Of a stretch of DNA of 49,611 nucleotides, positions 36,055-45,049 are shown in pieces. Each line of letters opens with the position of its first letter. Within the stretch, counting starts at the first letter, position 1. Where the stretch lies: the NCBI GenBank assembly GCA_903901875.1, contig CAIUSO010000148.1, forward strand, positions 1-49,611, in the 5' to 3' direction. This stretch comes from an uncultured Geobacteraceae bacterium (GTDB lineage: Bacteria; Desulfobacterota; Desulfuromonadia; Geobacterales; Pseudopelobacteraceae). The translations under genes were made by a program, and so were the position numbers. The notes beneath the pieces are model-generated. The model had not been told where the DNA came from. It did no database searches and was given only the letters and a program-made list of their open reading frames with translations.

Positions 36055-36945
36055 ATGGATAGTGAACTCACGGCACAACTGAAACAGGTGCTTTCTTCTC
36101 TGCAACTGCTGCTGCCCAAACCGGTGACAGCGGTTGACTGGGCCCTCTGCCATGCCGCCAATTGGCGACGCCACTCCTTTGGCGGTTACCTGGAGCCGGT
36201 AGAGAGCATTGAAGCTATTTGCCTTGATGACTTGCTCGGCATCGAAGAGCAGAAACGGGTTGTTGTGGAAAATACCCGTCAGTTTCTGGCCGGATATCCG
36301 GCCAACAACGCCCTGCTCTGGGGGACACGGGGCACCGGAAAATCGTCGTTGATCCGGGCCGTACTGAACAGCTATGCCAACCGTGGTCTCCGCATCGTTC
36401 AGGTTGACAAAAACGATCTGGTCCATCTCCCCGATATTGTGGACAACATCAAACGGCTTCCCTACCGTTTCATTATCTTTTCCGATGACGTCTCCTTTGA
36501 AGTGGGGGAATCCAGCTATAAAATGCTCAAAAGTGCCCTCGACGGAGCCGTGTATGCGCCACCGGACAATGTGCTGATCTACGTCACCTCCAACCGCCGC
36601 CATCTCCTCCCCGAATTCGAAACCGACAACCGGGGAGCCATGCTGGTCAACAACGAAATGCACCATGGGGAGGCCATTGAGGAAAAGATATCCCTCTCCG
36701 GCCGGTTCGGACTCTGGGTCGGTTTTCACCCCTTCAAACAGGAACAGTATCTCTCCGTTACCCGACAGTGGGTGGAAAAACTCTTCACCCGACAGAATTC
36801 ACCACTCACCTGGACGACAGAGACCAATGAAGCGGCCATACAATGGGCATACGACAAGGGAGATAACAGCGGGCGCATAGCCTATCAGTTTGCCTCCCGC
36901 TGGGTCGGCATCCAGCTTCTCCAGCAGCATACGGAGGCACCATGA
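36055..36945 (+). CDS. DUF815 family AAA-type ATPase
   Basis: A predicted P-loop ATPase of 296 residues; the family has no settled function. Walker A is WGTRGTGKSSLI, the Walker B strand is RFIIFSDDVSF, and a sensor-like segment is LIYVTSNRRHL. The stretch EKISLSGRFGLWVGFHPF is typical of DUF815. The ATG at 36055 is chosen over one 30 bp upstream because its N-terminus is more regular and a GGGG stretch lies before it; the upstream ATG has no ribosome site. It overlaps the NUDIX gene by 4 bp, so the two are probably translated together. Confidence 0.88.
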   Translation: MDSELTAQLKQVLSSLQLLLPKPVTAVDWALCHAANWRRHSFGGYLEPVESIEAICLDDLLGIEEQKRVVVENTRQFLAGYPANNALLWGTRGTGKSSLIRAVLNSYANRGLRIVQVDKNDLVHLPDIVDNIKRLPYRFIIFSDDVSFEVGESSYKMLKSALDGAVYAPPDNVLIYVTSNRRHLLPEFETDNRGAMLVNNEMHHGEAIEEKISLSGRFGLWVGFHPFKQEQYLSVTRQWVEKLFTRQNSPLTWTTETNEAAIQWAYDKGDNSGRIAYQFASRWVGIQLLQQHTEAP

Positions 36946-37343
36946 GACTGCATGTTCATGTGGCCTGTGGCATAATGGAGCAGGATGGCCTGATTCTGGC
37001 GGCCCAGCGGAGTGCTGCGATGAATCTACCACTGAAATGGGAATTCCCCGGTGGAAAGATTGAAAAGGGAGAAACGCCGGAGCAGTGCCTGATTCGGGAA
37101 ATGAAGGAAGAACTGGATGTGGAGGTTACCATCGGCAGGGCACTCCACCCCACCACCCACCCCTACGGTGACTTCACCGTCACCCTCTATCCCTTCACCT
37201 GCCGCCTCACCGCCGGTGCCATTTCCATGAACGAACACCACGCCCTCCGCTGGATCGAACCGGAGCGCATGGGGGAACTGGACTGGGCCGAAGCCGACCT
37301 GCCGGTGATTGAGGAATATCTGGCGGGAGAGGTATTTTGCTGA
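36942..37343 (+). CDS. NUDIX hydrolase, MutT-like
   Basis: A 133-residue NUDIX protein resembling MutT (8-oxo-dGTP pyrophosphohydrolase), which clears oxidised nucleotides. The NUDIX box is GKIEKGETPEQCLIREMKEEL, fitting GX5EX7REUXEEXGU except that the last glycine is aspartate. The upstream WEFPGGK and downstream HPYGDFTVTLYPF also match MutT-like enzymes. It is coupled to the DUF815 ATPase by a 4-bp overlap. The substrate is an inference from similarity. Confidence 0.88.
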   Translation: MRLHVHVACGIMEQDGLILAAQRSAAMNLPLKWEFPGGKIEKGETPEQCLIREMKEELDVEVTIGRALHPTTHPYGDFTVTLYPFTCRLTAGAISMNEHHALRWIEPERMGELDWAEADLPVIEEYLAGEVFC

Positions 37344-37704
37344 TTTCAAGATCACAAGAATGCTCGCCCCATACCGCGTACCGTTCAGCTTGCCTGTATC
37401 GGTTGGGAAGAGGAGCGGCGCAGAAGTTACGGGTAGACAGGTATTCGCGAACATGCCATCCCATTACTAAATAAATAGTTAGAATCCCTAATCATTATCA
37501 CTATAGTATACAGCCAGCTGAGTAACCGGTGGGAAGAGTTCTGGGAGTATCGAGCGGCGGGTTGATAATGGCTCCCATAAATTTGTCGCACACCGGTTTC
37601 AGGTTAACAATTTGCTACTACGACAAATCTGACATCATATCTGCTCGTTATACGCCTTGTTACTTCTTCAGCCGTCAGTGCTTTCTGGATTGACGATGCT
37701 TTCT
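37344..37704. other. Spacer with decayed sequence, no gene seen
   Basis: About 360 bp without a coding frame that I recognise. It contains the first copy of the 15-bp direct repeat TGCCATCCCATTACT (37454-37468) and AT-rich sequence around 37470-37510. It appears to be a degraded accessory patch next to the ATPase remnant. Confidence 0.4.
37454..37468 (+). repeat. 15-bp direct repeat, left copy
   Basis: TGCCATCCCATTACT; an identical copy lies at 38181-38195. The two enclose the truncated ATPase gene, 727 bp apart, and may mark an insertion or deletion event. Confidence 0.6.
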
Positions 37705-38139
37705 CTACCGGTTCAACAACCATTTCCAGACAGGAACCAGGTGGATTTGGTAGATTCCGACCGTTTCCACACCATCCTCGTCCCAGGTCAGCACTGTACC
37801 ATCAGTAATTCCAAACTCCTCAGCCGCTTTAGCCAGGGCAACAAACTCTCTTTTGCGGGTTTTCTGGTCGCTGAGGTCATAGCAGACCTGAAAGAGGCTG
37901 AATCCCCCGGAGGCTGTACGAACCACAAAGTCTACTTCCTTGCCGCCTGCAGTCTTGAATGAGAAAAATTCATTGCCTCGGCGGTACCATTCCACTGCCA
38001 CCAGATTTTCCAGCAACCGCCCCGTATCACTACCGATCCGGAAGCGCACTGCGTTGACCATTCCTGTATCAAATGCATATATTTTTCTGGGTGCCGACAT
38101 GCGCAGCTTTGCCTTGGGTGAGTACCGAATAACCGACAC
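37705..38139 (-). pseudogene. C-terminal fragment of an AAA_14/DUF4143 ATPase
   Basis: The 144 residues match only the C-terminal DUF4143 part of the AAA_14/DUF4143 ATPases, with RYSPKAKLRMSAPRKIYAFDTG, then GRLLENLVAVEWYRRG and GGKEVDFVV. The full family is about 380-450 residues with an N-terminal P-loop ATPase, which is absent. Upstream on the minus strand the matching frame carries unrelated residues and a stop codon just at the second direct repeat (38181-38195). The gene looks truncated at its 5' end by a rearrangement. It is probably not functional. Confidence 0.78.
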
Positions 38140-38180
38140 TGACCAACAAACACCACCACTGACTCCACTACACCACCACC

Positions 38181-38195
38181 TGCCATCCCATTACT
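38181..38195 (+). repeat. 15-bp direct repeat, right copy
   Basis: Identical to 37454-37468. It lies about 40 bp upstream of the point where homology to the ATPase family starts, on the truncated side of the gene. Confidence 0.6.
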
Positions 38196-38360
38196 TCCTG
38201 GTATTATCTTTGAGCAACGTTAATTAGTGCAAATTATGTACACATTTCCATTGCATAATGATAAATTTTAACTTCATAACACCGACGAATTACTGCGTTT
38301 TAATATTTTAATGTGTAAAACAACAGGAGGTGCGTAATTTATTTTTTCCGAACGAACATA

Positions 38361-39743
38361 TTGATTGTTCTGTTCGGCCTGGTCACATCTCTTGCCGCCG
38401 AGGCCACCTCGGTGTTCCAGGGGAATCGACTGTCACATGAAATATCTGAGCTGCTTCCACACGATGCAAGCTGGTGCCTGGTTGTTGCGGATCAGAATAA
38501 TGGAAAAGAGATTATCAGCACCGGCAATGCAACAGGACTACTTATTCCCGCCTCGCTTGTGAAGCTGATTACGGCAGGTGCGGCCTTGGAACGGGAAGCG
38601 GAAGGGAAGCACGCGACGATGAGCACAGAAATTCTCCATGACGGGAGCATAGACGACGGCATCATAACCGGGAATATTGTACTACGTGGTAGTGGCAACT
38701 GCTTCTTGTCGGCGGCAGATTTACGCCAGGCAGCCAAAACATTAAAAAAGACAGGCATCATGGCTCTTACAGGAGACGTTGTGGCGGACACAGCACGCTT
38801 CAATACACGTGGGCTGGAGCGGACCAGAAAAGGGGCGGGCTACGCGCCGGTATCGGCGTTGGGACTCGACCTGCATACGGTCTCTCTGGCCGTGATACCC
38901 GATGAACCAGGTAAACCGCCCCTCGTAACAGTGGAGCCTCCTAACACTCTGGTACGCTTTGCCGTATCAGCACGAACCGTCGCTGGTGGAAAGAGTACGG
39001 TGAGGGTAACTAAGCACTATGATAACAGCTTTCAGGTAAGTGGAGAAATCCCCCATGATTCAGTTCCGCTTCACTGGCGTTTCTCCGTTGACGACCCGGC
39101 AAGCTATGCCGCCCAGAGCTTCAAAACGGTACTTGCTCAAGCAGGCATCCAGATAATGGGTAAGCCAGAAAAAGGCATCGAGCCGCTTGGCGTCACTACT
39201 CTGGCAATCATACCGGGTCAGACCATCACGCAGATTGTTATGGAGATGAACTTCAACAGCCTGAACATTGCTGCCGACAACCTGCTTTTGGTGCTTGGCA
39301 CTCTGGACGACGGTTTGCCGGGAACCCGGGAAAAGGGTTTGAAGGTGATTCAGGAGCATGTGGCCCGTCACGGTTTTCCCGGTGGGGCTGTGCAGATCGT
39401 TGACGGTTCTGGGCTTTTACCCGGCACCCTCATCGCACCCAAAACTTTGGCCCGTTATCTGGTTGCAGTGGCTAAAACTCCCTGGTTTCCGACCCTCTAC
39501 CAAAGCCTGCCACGGGCCGGGATTGACGGCACACTTCGTGACGGAAACTTCAGAAACGAGCACTTCCGTGCCAAGAGCGGGAGTTTGGAGAATGTTGCGG
39601 CACTGGCGGGATACGGTGTTGATAAGACCGGCCGGGAACTGGTTTTTGCTTTTATCGTAAATTCAACCGGATCGCTGCCGCCTAACGCTCGCAGCACCGG
39701 AGATTCCATCATGCGCTTTCTGGCTGACGAGGTATTGCAATGA
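38361..39743 (+). CDS. dacB: D-alanyl-D-alanine carboxypeptidase/endopeptidase, PBP4 (DacB) family
   Basis: Periplasmic serine peptidase of family S13 that trims or cuts peptidoglycan cross-links. The three active-site motifs are present: SLVK (SxxK) near residue 65, SLN (SxN) near 300, and KSG near 400. The only standard start codon here is TTG at 38361, but it lies 30 bases from the strong AGGAGG at 38325-38330. An in-frame ATT at 38337 is 6 bases after that site and would give a complete signal peptide (MYFFRTNILIVLFG... AAEA), so the true start may be there. Its stop overlaps the next gene by 4 bp. Confidence 0.9.
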   Translation: MIVLFGLVTSLAAEATSVFQGNRLSHEISELLPHDASWCLVVADQNNGKEIISTGNATGLLIPASLVKLITAGAALEREAEGKHATMSTEILHDGSIDDGIITGNIVLRGSGNCFLSAADLRQAAKTLKKTGIMALTGDVVADTARFNTRGLERTRKGAGYAPVSALGLDLHTVSLAVIPDEPGKPPLVTVEPPNTLVRFAVSARTVAGGKSTVRVTKHYDNSFQVSGEIPHDSVPLHWRFSVDDPASYAAQSFKTVLAQAGIQIMGKPEKGIEPLGVTTLAIIPGQTITQIVMEMNFNSLNIAADNLLLVLGTLDDGLPGTREKGLKVIQEHVARHGFPGGAVQIVDGSGLLPGTLIAPKTLARYLVAVAKTPWFPTLYQSLPRAGIDGTLRDGNFRNEHFRAKSGSLENVAALAGYGVDKTGRELVFAFIVNSTGSLPPNARSTGDSIMRFLADEVLQ

Positions 39744-42700
39744 AACGAATCATGCCGCATGTCACAGCCTTGCTGATAACAGTGGGACTGTTGCTGGGAC
39801 AATCATCCGGCGCACTGGCTGCCTGCGCCAAGGTATCAATTGAGATTCTACAGGAACTGACCATTGAGCGGGCGGCCTTCGACGCCAAGCTGGTTATTAC
39901 CAACGGCATCCCGGATCAGTCTCTGCAGGACGTGCGGGTTGATGTGGTGATCCGGGATTTCAACGGCAATGTCAAGAACGACGCATTCTTCGTGCGACCT
40001 CCGACACTGAGTGGCATCAGCGGTACCATGGATGGGAGCGGCCAGGTAGCTGCCTCAGCTCGCGGTGAAGCTCACTGGCTGATCATCCCTTCCCCTGGAG
40101 CCGGTTATATCGAACAGGATGGAGCCATCAAGCAGATCGGTGTCGAGTACTGGGTCGGGGCAACCCTCACCTACACAGTCAATGGCCAACCAGAGACGGT
40201 GCCTATCAACCCGGCCCGCATCACGGTCAAGCCGATGCCGCAGCTGGTATTGGATTACTTTATGCCGTTACAGGTGTTGGGTGACAATCCCTTCACACAG
40301 CAGGTTGAGCCACCGATCCCCTATGCACTGGCGGTGCGGGTGCTCAATGATGGTTACGGGATTGCCAACAAGCTAAAAATCGACTCAGCCCAACCGAAAA
40401 TCGTGGACAATAAACAGGGTCTACTGATCGACTTCCGCATCCTTGGGGCCTCTGTCAATGACGGACCGGTGACTCCATCCCTTGCTGTCAACTTTGGTGA
40501 TCTGGGGAGCAAGAAAGTTGGGACAGCCGCCTGGAAGATGATCTCAACCCTCTCCGGCCGCTTCATAGAATTCAAGGCCAGCTTCAGCCATGCTTCCGAA
40601 CTTGGCGGGGAGTTGACTTCTTTGCTCCGGGAGACTAACTCCCACTATCTGACCCACATGGTCAAGGTCAACCTCCCAGGTAGAGACAACAAATTGGACT
40701 TTTTGGCCGATTTGAATGGGACAAGCGGTTATATCTATGAATCAGAGATTCCCGCTAACTCTGTCCGAATGATCGATGCACGCACTCCTGTTACCGTGGT
40801 ACTGCCTTCGACTGTTCCTGCTCGCCCGACAGCAAGTAACCCGGCAGTGGCTTTAAATCTCCCAACCGGTACGGGCATTGGTTGGATTTACACAAAATTA
40901 TCCGATCCCTCACAAGGAATGTTGAAACTGCTTTCAGTCACCCGCTCTGATGGTGTCAGGCTCGATCCCAACAACTACTGGGTCGACGAAGGGCTGGACA
41001 AAGATTACAAGAAGAGCTGGAACCTGCAGTTTGTAGACTACCGAGGCGATGCCAATACCACAGGCGACTATGCGCTTGCCTTTGCCCAGCCGGATGTGGA
41101 TACCATTCCACCGGTCACGACATTAATGTTTGATGGCCCTGCAGTCGGTGCCTCTCCCACCTGTATCACACCTCAAACACGTTTGATCCTGATGTCCACC
41201 GATAACTCCGGCGGGAGTGGTGTTGATGCCATGTTCCGCAAGGTTATCGGAATGGACAGCGATTATATTCCGGCAATCCCCTTTACCCTCACAACACCCG
41301 GTGCCTATTCAGTACAGTTTTACAGTACCGACCGTGCCGGTAATGTTGAGACAGTCACCAGTTCTACCGTTAAAGTGATCACCGATGCACCTGCCATATC
41401 CGCGTTTAACGCGTTGCCTGCCAGCTTTGCTCCTCAAGCACCCAAAGGGGTGGCCGCTCTTCGCAGCATCGACTTTGCTCTTACGGCCACCAGTGCCGTT
41501 GCTTCATTGCCGGTGGAAATAGCAATCAGTTCCGGCACGACATTTCAGACGGGAGCCATTATCAGAACTCTCAAAGGCGTTGCCGGGCCGGGTAATGAGC
41601 TCCGCATTTCCTGGGATGGCAAGGACACAACCGGAAAAATTGTTGCGACGGGAAAGTATACGGCACGGGCCAGGGTTTCTGATGGTCTGGATAATACCCT
41701 TGACAGCACCGCTCCAAACCATACCACCACAGCGGATGCAACAATTAGTGTTGTCGAATGGTTCACCGCTGCGGCATTAGACCCCAATCCTGCGGGGGAT
41801 CAGATGTATGCCCGTATTTCGGGTACAAAAGTTGTCTGGCAGGATCAGCGAAGTGGAGTCTGGGATGTCTATGTCAAGGAAATCGGTGCCACCACCTCAT
41901 CAAAAATTCCGGGAATCAGTGCGGATCGGGAACGACCGGCCATCGACGGAAACATTGTTGTCTGGCAGGACAAGAGAAGCGGCAACGGGGAAATATACGG
42001 GTACAACCTGACTACGCAACAGGAAATCGCCATTGCCACCGGAACAGGAGACAAGGAGCGGCCCACCATATCCGGGGAGTGGGTTGCATGGCAGGACAAG
42101 CGGAGCGGTAACTGGGATGTCTATGCAAAAAACATCACAACCAACGAAGTGATCCAGGTTACCTCCCATGAGCGTGACCAGCTTCATCCCCTGCTGAGCG
42201 GTGCGACACTGGTCTGGGAAGATTTCCGTCACGGGCTGGGCGAAATCTACGCGTACAATCTCATTTCCCGTACGGAGCATCAGGTTATCACCGGATCGGC
42301 AGAAATTTTCGGCCCGGCACAATCGGGACAAACCACGGTCTGGTCAGACCGCCGTAACGGTCAGGCCGATATCTACAGCCTCATCCCCGGACATACGGCT
42401 ACGCGCCTGACATACGGAGTGGGAGATCATATGCAGGGGGCTTTGAATGGCGACCTGCTGGTGTATATCGACTACGAAACATCCGCCGATGATCCGAACC
42501 TTTCCTTCCGCGTTCTGTCCAGCGGTGCCGGTGGCAGATTGGTGTCAGATACGGCGAAGCAGGAAGAGCCGGCAGTCGGCAGCGGAATTGTTGTCTGGCA
42601 GGACACCCGTGACGGAAAATACCAGCTCTATGTTGCCGCGCTCCGGAGCGAAACCGTACCGGTGGAAGTGTCTCTCAAGGCGGGATACAACCTGATCGCT

Positions 42701-43189
42701 GTCGGGAGTCGCCTGAGCGCAACCTACGACACCGCAGCCAAACTTCTGGCGGCCTTTAAGGACAGTGCCGGTTTAGAGCGAATTCTTGCCTACGATACGC
42801 TGCACAACACCTACACGGAAGCAACAGCGACGGGCGGAGATTTCGTGATTACGCAAGGAATGGCTCTGACCGTCTATGCGACCAAGGCCGGTTCCCTGAC
42901 AGTGGCCGATGCCGGCGAGAGTGTCAGCTACACCCTGCTGCCTGGCAGCAATCAGATCGGAATCATCGCCGCTCCGTTTGGCTATAGCGCCTATGAACTC
43001 CTGAAATCGCTTGGCCTGGACAATGTCCTGAGTATCCGTAAATTCGAGGCGGAAACAGGACTATGGCGCAGCGTCTCGGTACGAACCGGACAATCCGGCA
43101 ATGAACTGGTGGGGAGTAACTTTGCCGTCACTTCCGGTGACGGCGTGATTGTGGTTATGAAGAATCGTGTTGACGGGTGGGGACTGTGA
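39740..43189 (+). CDS. Large exported protein with Ig-like domains and a seven-bladed TolB-like propeller
   Basis: A 1149-residue secreted protein; function unknown. A signal peptide (MKRIMPHVTALLITVGLLLG...ALA) is followed by an uncharacterised beta-rich region (about 30-450), an Ig-like repeat (about 455-555), a FlgD-type Ig domain (about 575-670, RISWDGKDTTGKIVATGKY) and a propeller (about 690-975). Seven blades can be counted, most as VWQDxRSGxxDIYxxNL-like units. The C-terminal 170 residues are a separate domain starting LKAGYNLIAVG. The start overlaps the dacB stop codon (ATGA) and has GAGGT upstream. The gene is coupled to both neighbours, suggesting one secreted complex. Confidence 0.82.
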   Translation: MKRIMPHVTALLITVGLLLGQSSGALAACAKVSIEILQELTIERAAFDAKLVITNGIPDQSLQDVRVDVVIRDFNGNVKNDAFFVRPPTLSGISGTMDGSGQVAASARGEAHWLIIPSPGAGYIEQDGAIKQIGVEYWVGATLTYTVNGQPETVPINPARITVKPMPQLVLDYFMPLQVLGDNPFTQQVEPPIPYALAVRVLNDGYGIANKLKIDSAQPKIVDNKQGLLIDFRILGASVNDGPVTPSLAVNFGDLGSKKVGTAAWKMISTLSGRFIEFKASFSHASELGGELTSLLRETNSHYLTHMVKVNLPGRDNKLDFLADLNGTSGYIYESEIPANSVRMIDARTPVTVVLPSTVPARPTASNPAVALNLPTGTGIGWIYTKLSDPSQGMLKLLSVTRSDGVRLDPNNYWVDEGLDKDYKKSWNLQFVDYRGDANTTGDYALAFAQPDVDTIPPVTTLMFDGPAVGASPTCITPQTRLILMSTDNSGGSGVDAMFRKVIGMDSDYIPAIPFTLTTPGAYSVQFYSTDRAGNVETVTSSTVKVITDAPAISAFNALPASFAPQAPKGVAALRSIDFALTATSAVASLPVEIAISSGTTFQTGAIIRTLKGVAGPGNELRISWDGKDTTGKIVATGKYTARARVSDGLDNTLDSTAPNHTTTADATISVVEWFTAAALDPNPAGDQMYARISGTKVVWQDQRSGVWDVYVKEIGATTSSKIPGISADRERPAIDGNIVVWQDKRSGNGEIYGYNLTTQQEIAIATGTGDKERPTISGEWVAWQDKRSGNWDVYAKNITTNEVIQVTSHERDQLHPLLSGATLVWEDFRHGLGEIYAYNLISRTEHQVITGSAEIFGPAQSGQTTVWSDRRNGQADIYSLIPGHTATRLTYGVGDHMQGALNGDLLVYIDYETSADDPNLSFRVLSSGAGGRLVSDTAKQEEPAVGSGIVVWQDTRDGKYQLYVAALRSETVPVEVSLKAGYNLIAVGSRLSATYDTAAKLLAAFKDSAGLERILAYDTLHNTYTEATATGGDFVITQGMALTVYATKAGSLTVADAGESVSYTLLPGSNQIGIIAAPFGYSAYELLKSLGLDNVLSIRKFEAETGLWRSVSVRTGQSGNELVGSNFAVTSGDGVIVVMKNRVDGWGL

Positions 43190-44004
43190 ACCGGGTGCTG
43201 AAAGTCATAGTGGTACCGCTGCTGGCCCTGCTCTGGGTTTGTGGCGGAGCACGGCCTTCCCATTGCTCTTCATGGCAGCCGCTTTCTCCTCACCGGGTAC
43301 ACACCATGGTCACGGAGGGGAGCGGTCTCTGGTTGGTTGATGTGCGCAATCCCGCAGCCTTTGAACAGGGGCACATCGAAGGCGCGATAAATATTCCCCA
43401 CGAACAGCTGAAGGTTAAAAACCTTCCTAAAGGAAAAGCCGTTGTACTTGCCGATGATGCATTAGGACTGCGCTACGCCAGGGCCGGAGCCGAACTGTTG
43501 CTGAAAAAAGGCCATGAAAAAGTGTTTATTCTGGAGGGTGGCATTACAGCTTGGGAAGTGGAAAAGCTGCCAATGACCGCAACACGTGGCAACACACCCC
43601 GTCCGGTGACATGGGATGAGCTTGCCTGGGCCCGGTCGGCCGCTGTGACGTTCAAACTGTACGATCTGCGCGATGCTGCCGAGAAGGCAAAAGGGCCGGT
43701 GGATGGCGCTCTGCAACCAAATGGAAAAAACAGCGGTGAGCGGATTGCCGCCGTGATTGCCGAACTGACACCCAAAGAAACGAAAAACGGGAAGCCGGAC
43801 AACCGGGAAAAACCGGCGCAGGTTGTGCTGATACTGCCCAACAGCACCAACAGTATCGATGCGGTGCGCACCGCGTTCAAGGGAGTTCAAACCGATATTC
43901 GCTATTTGGAGGGAGCCTATCCACTCTGGGTAGCCCGTGAAAAAGAGAAACCGCTGCCGGGGCCGAACGCCTGTCCTACCTGCCCGGCGGGGAGGAAACA
44001 ATGA
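43186..44004 (+). CDS. Exported tandem rhodanese-like protein without catalytic cysteines
   Basis: A 272-residue protein with a signal peptide (MNRVLKVIVVPLLALLWVCGG). The first rhodanese domain (about 35-130) has LVDVRNPAAFEQGHIEGAINIP and ends LEGGITAWEVEKLP, but the active-site loop reads VVLADDALGLR with no cysteine. A second, poorer copy (about 150-255) has LYDLRD, VVLILPNSTNS and LEGAYPLWV, also without a cysteine. Sulfur transfer is therefore unlikely, and a binding role is more likely. The tail has CPTCPAG. The GTG at 43186 overlaps the preceding stop by 4 bp; a GTG 9 bp earlier lacks a ribosome site. Confidence 0.85.
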   Translation: MNRVLKVIVVPLLALLWVCGGARPSHCSSWQPLSPHRVHTMVTEGSGLWLVDVRNPAAFEQGHIEGAINIPHEQLKVKNLPKGKAVVLADDALGLRYARAGAELLLKKGHEKVFILEGGITAWEVEKLPMTATRGNTPRPVTWDELAWARSAAVTFKLYDLRDAAEKAKGPVDGALQPNGKNSGERIAAVIAELTPKETKNGKPDNREKPAQVVLILPNSTNSIDAVRTAFKGVQTDIRYLEGAYPLWVAREKEKPLPGPNACPTCPAGRKQ

Positions 44005-44978
44005 GCTTTAAAATCAGAATCATCGCTACCCGACTGGTGGGATTACTGCTGTTCTGCTCGATTCCGGGAGTTGCTCTGGCTGTTCCCGACACGATCAGCC
44101 TCCGCGTAACCGATGTAACCACCTGCACCTTTGCCCTTGTCTGGATGACTGATGTTCCTGCCGTACCGGCGGTGGAGGTTTATGCGGATGCAGGGATGAC
44201 AACTCCGGTAACGGATGGCATTACGGAAACTGCCATGCCTGACGTGGCACCTGCCGTTGCTGCAGCTGCAACCGCCAACGGCATTATGAAGGTCAGGGTT
44301 TCCGGGCTTGTGGCTGGCACGCGGTACTATACCCGTTCTGTTACCCGCGATCCCGCTCACACAGACAGTGTCGGTTACTCCGCGCTACAGGAAATCACCA
44401 CCGCAACCCAGGTCAAACCCTATGCGACGGCGCAGGATGGTTCCCTGCTAGGGGTTGTCAACGATATGACCACCATGAAAATGTATATCCGTCCCGCTGA
44501 CCAAAGTGCCGTGCCCGGTCTTGGCAGTTTGCTTCTGGTGGACGTTGCAAATTCAGCTTGGCCGCTGAGTGCATTTGTGGGAGATGGCGTTGCCGCTCCG
44601 GAAGGGGTGATTGATCTCAACAATCTGTTTGGCGCGGATCGGATCTCCAAAGCCGTTTCAGGGGGAGAAGTCAGCCAGATACGCTTCTATCGCGGCGGTG
44701 CGTTTTCAACCCTGCTGCATTACCGGCGCATCGCCTCCCGCTCGGGAACTGGTCAGTCCGCCGAACCGGTCAAGGGTTTTTTCGCCGATATCAACCTGGA
44801 TGGTACGGTTGACGACACCGATTTTGAAGCATTCAAAAATCAATACAGAACCGCGCCTGATGATGCCGTGTACAACCCGGATTTCAAATTTGTTCAGACA
44901 ACCAACGGGAACGTGGGTGCGCAGGATTTTACCCGCTTTTCCCGTGAGTACGGCAGAACCGATGTGCCGGTTCAGTAG
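44001..44978 (+). CDS. Exported fibronectin III-like protein with C-terminal dockerin
   Basis: A 325-residue secreted protein: signal peptide (about 1-27), a fibronectin/purple-phosphatase-like beta domain (about 28-135, ending GTRYYTRSVTRD), a second domain (about 140-245) and a dockerin-type C-terminus (about 255-320). The first calcium loop is DINLDGTVDDTDF, an exact DxNxDGxxxxxD pattern; the second, NGNVGAQDFTRF, is weaker. Dockerins bind cohesins, and the next gene encodes a cohesin-like domain. Its ATG overlaps the rhodanese stop by 4 bp, with GGGGAGGA upstream. The partner is an inference. Confidence 0.83.
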   Translation: MSFKIRIIATRLVGLLLFCSIPGVALAVPDTISLRVTDVTTCTFALVWMTDVPAVPAVEVYADAGMTTPVTDGITETAMPDVAPAVAAAATANGIMKVRVSGLVAGTRYYTRSVTRDPAHTDSVGYSALQEITTATQVKPYATAQDGSLLGVVNDMTTMKMYIRPADQSAVPGLGSLLLVDVANSAWPLSAFVGDGVAAPEGVIDLNNLFGADRISKAVSGGEVSQIRFYRGGAFSTLLHYRRIASRSGTGQSAEPVKGFFADINLDGTVDDTDFEAFKNQYRTAPDDAVYNPDFKFVQTTNGNVGAQDFTRFSREYGRTDVPVQ

Positions 44979-45003
44979 GGGCGCACTGCGTACACCCCTG
45001 CTG
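44973..45003 (+). repeat. Hairpin with GTAGGGGCG core between dockerin and cohesin genes
   Basis: CAGTAGGGG (44973-44981) pairs with CCCCTGCTG (44995-45003) with one G-U pair and a 13-base loop; it includes the stop codon of the dockerin gene. No T run follows. The GTAGGGGCG edge matches the outer edge of the palindrome at 10841-10860 read on the minus strand. It could lower expression of the downstream gene or stabilise the upstream mRNA. Confidence 0.4.
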
Positions 45004-45049
45004 AATTCATGTAGGTAACGTTTGGTACGATGTTTTGGAGGGAGCAGTT

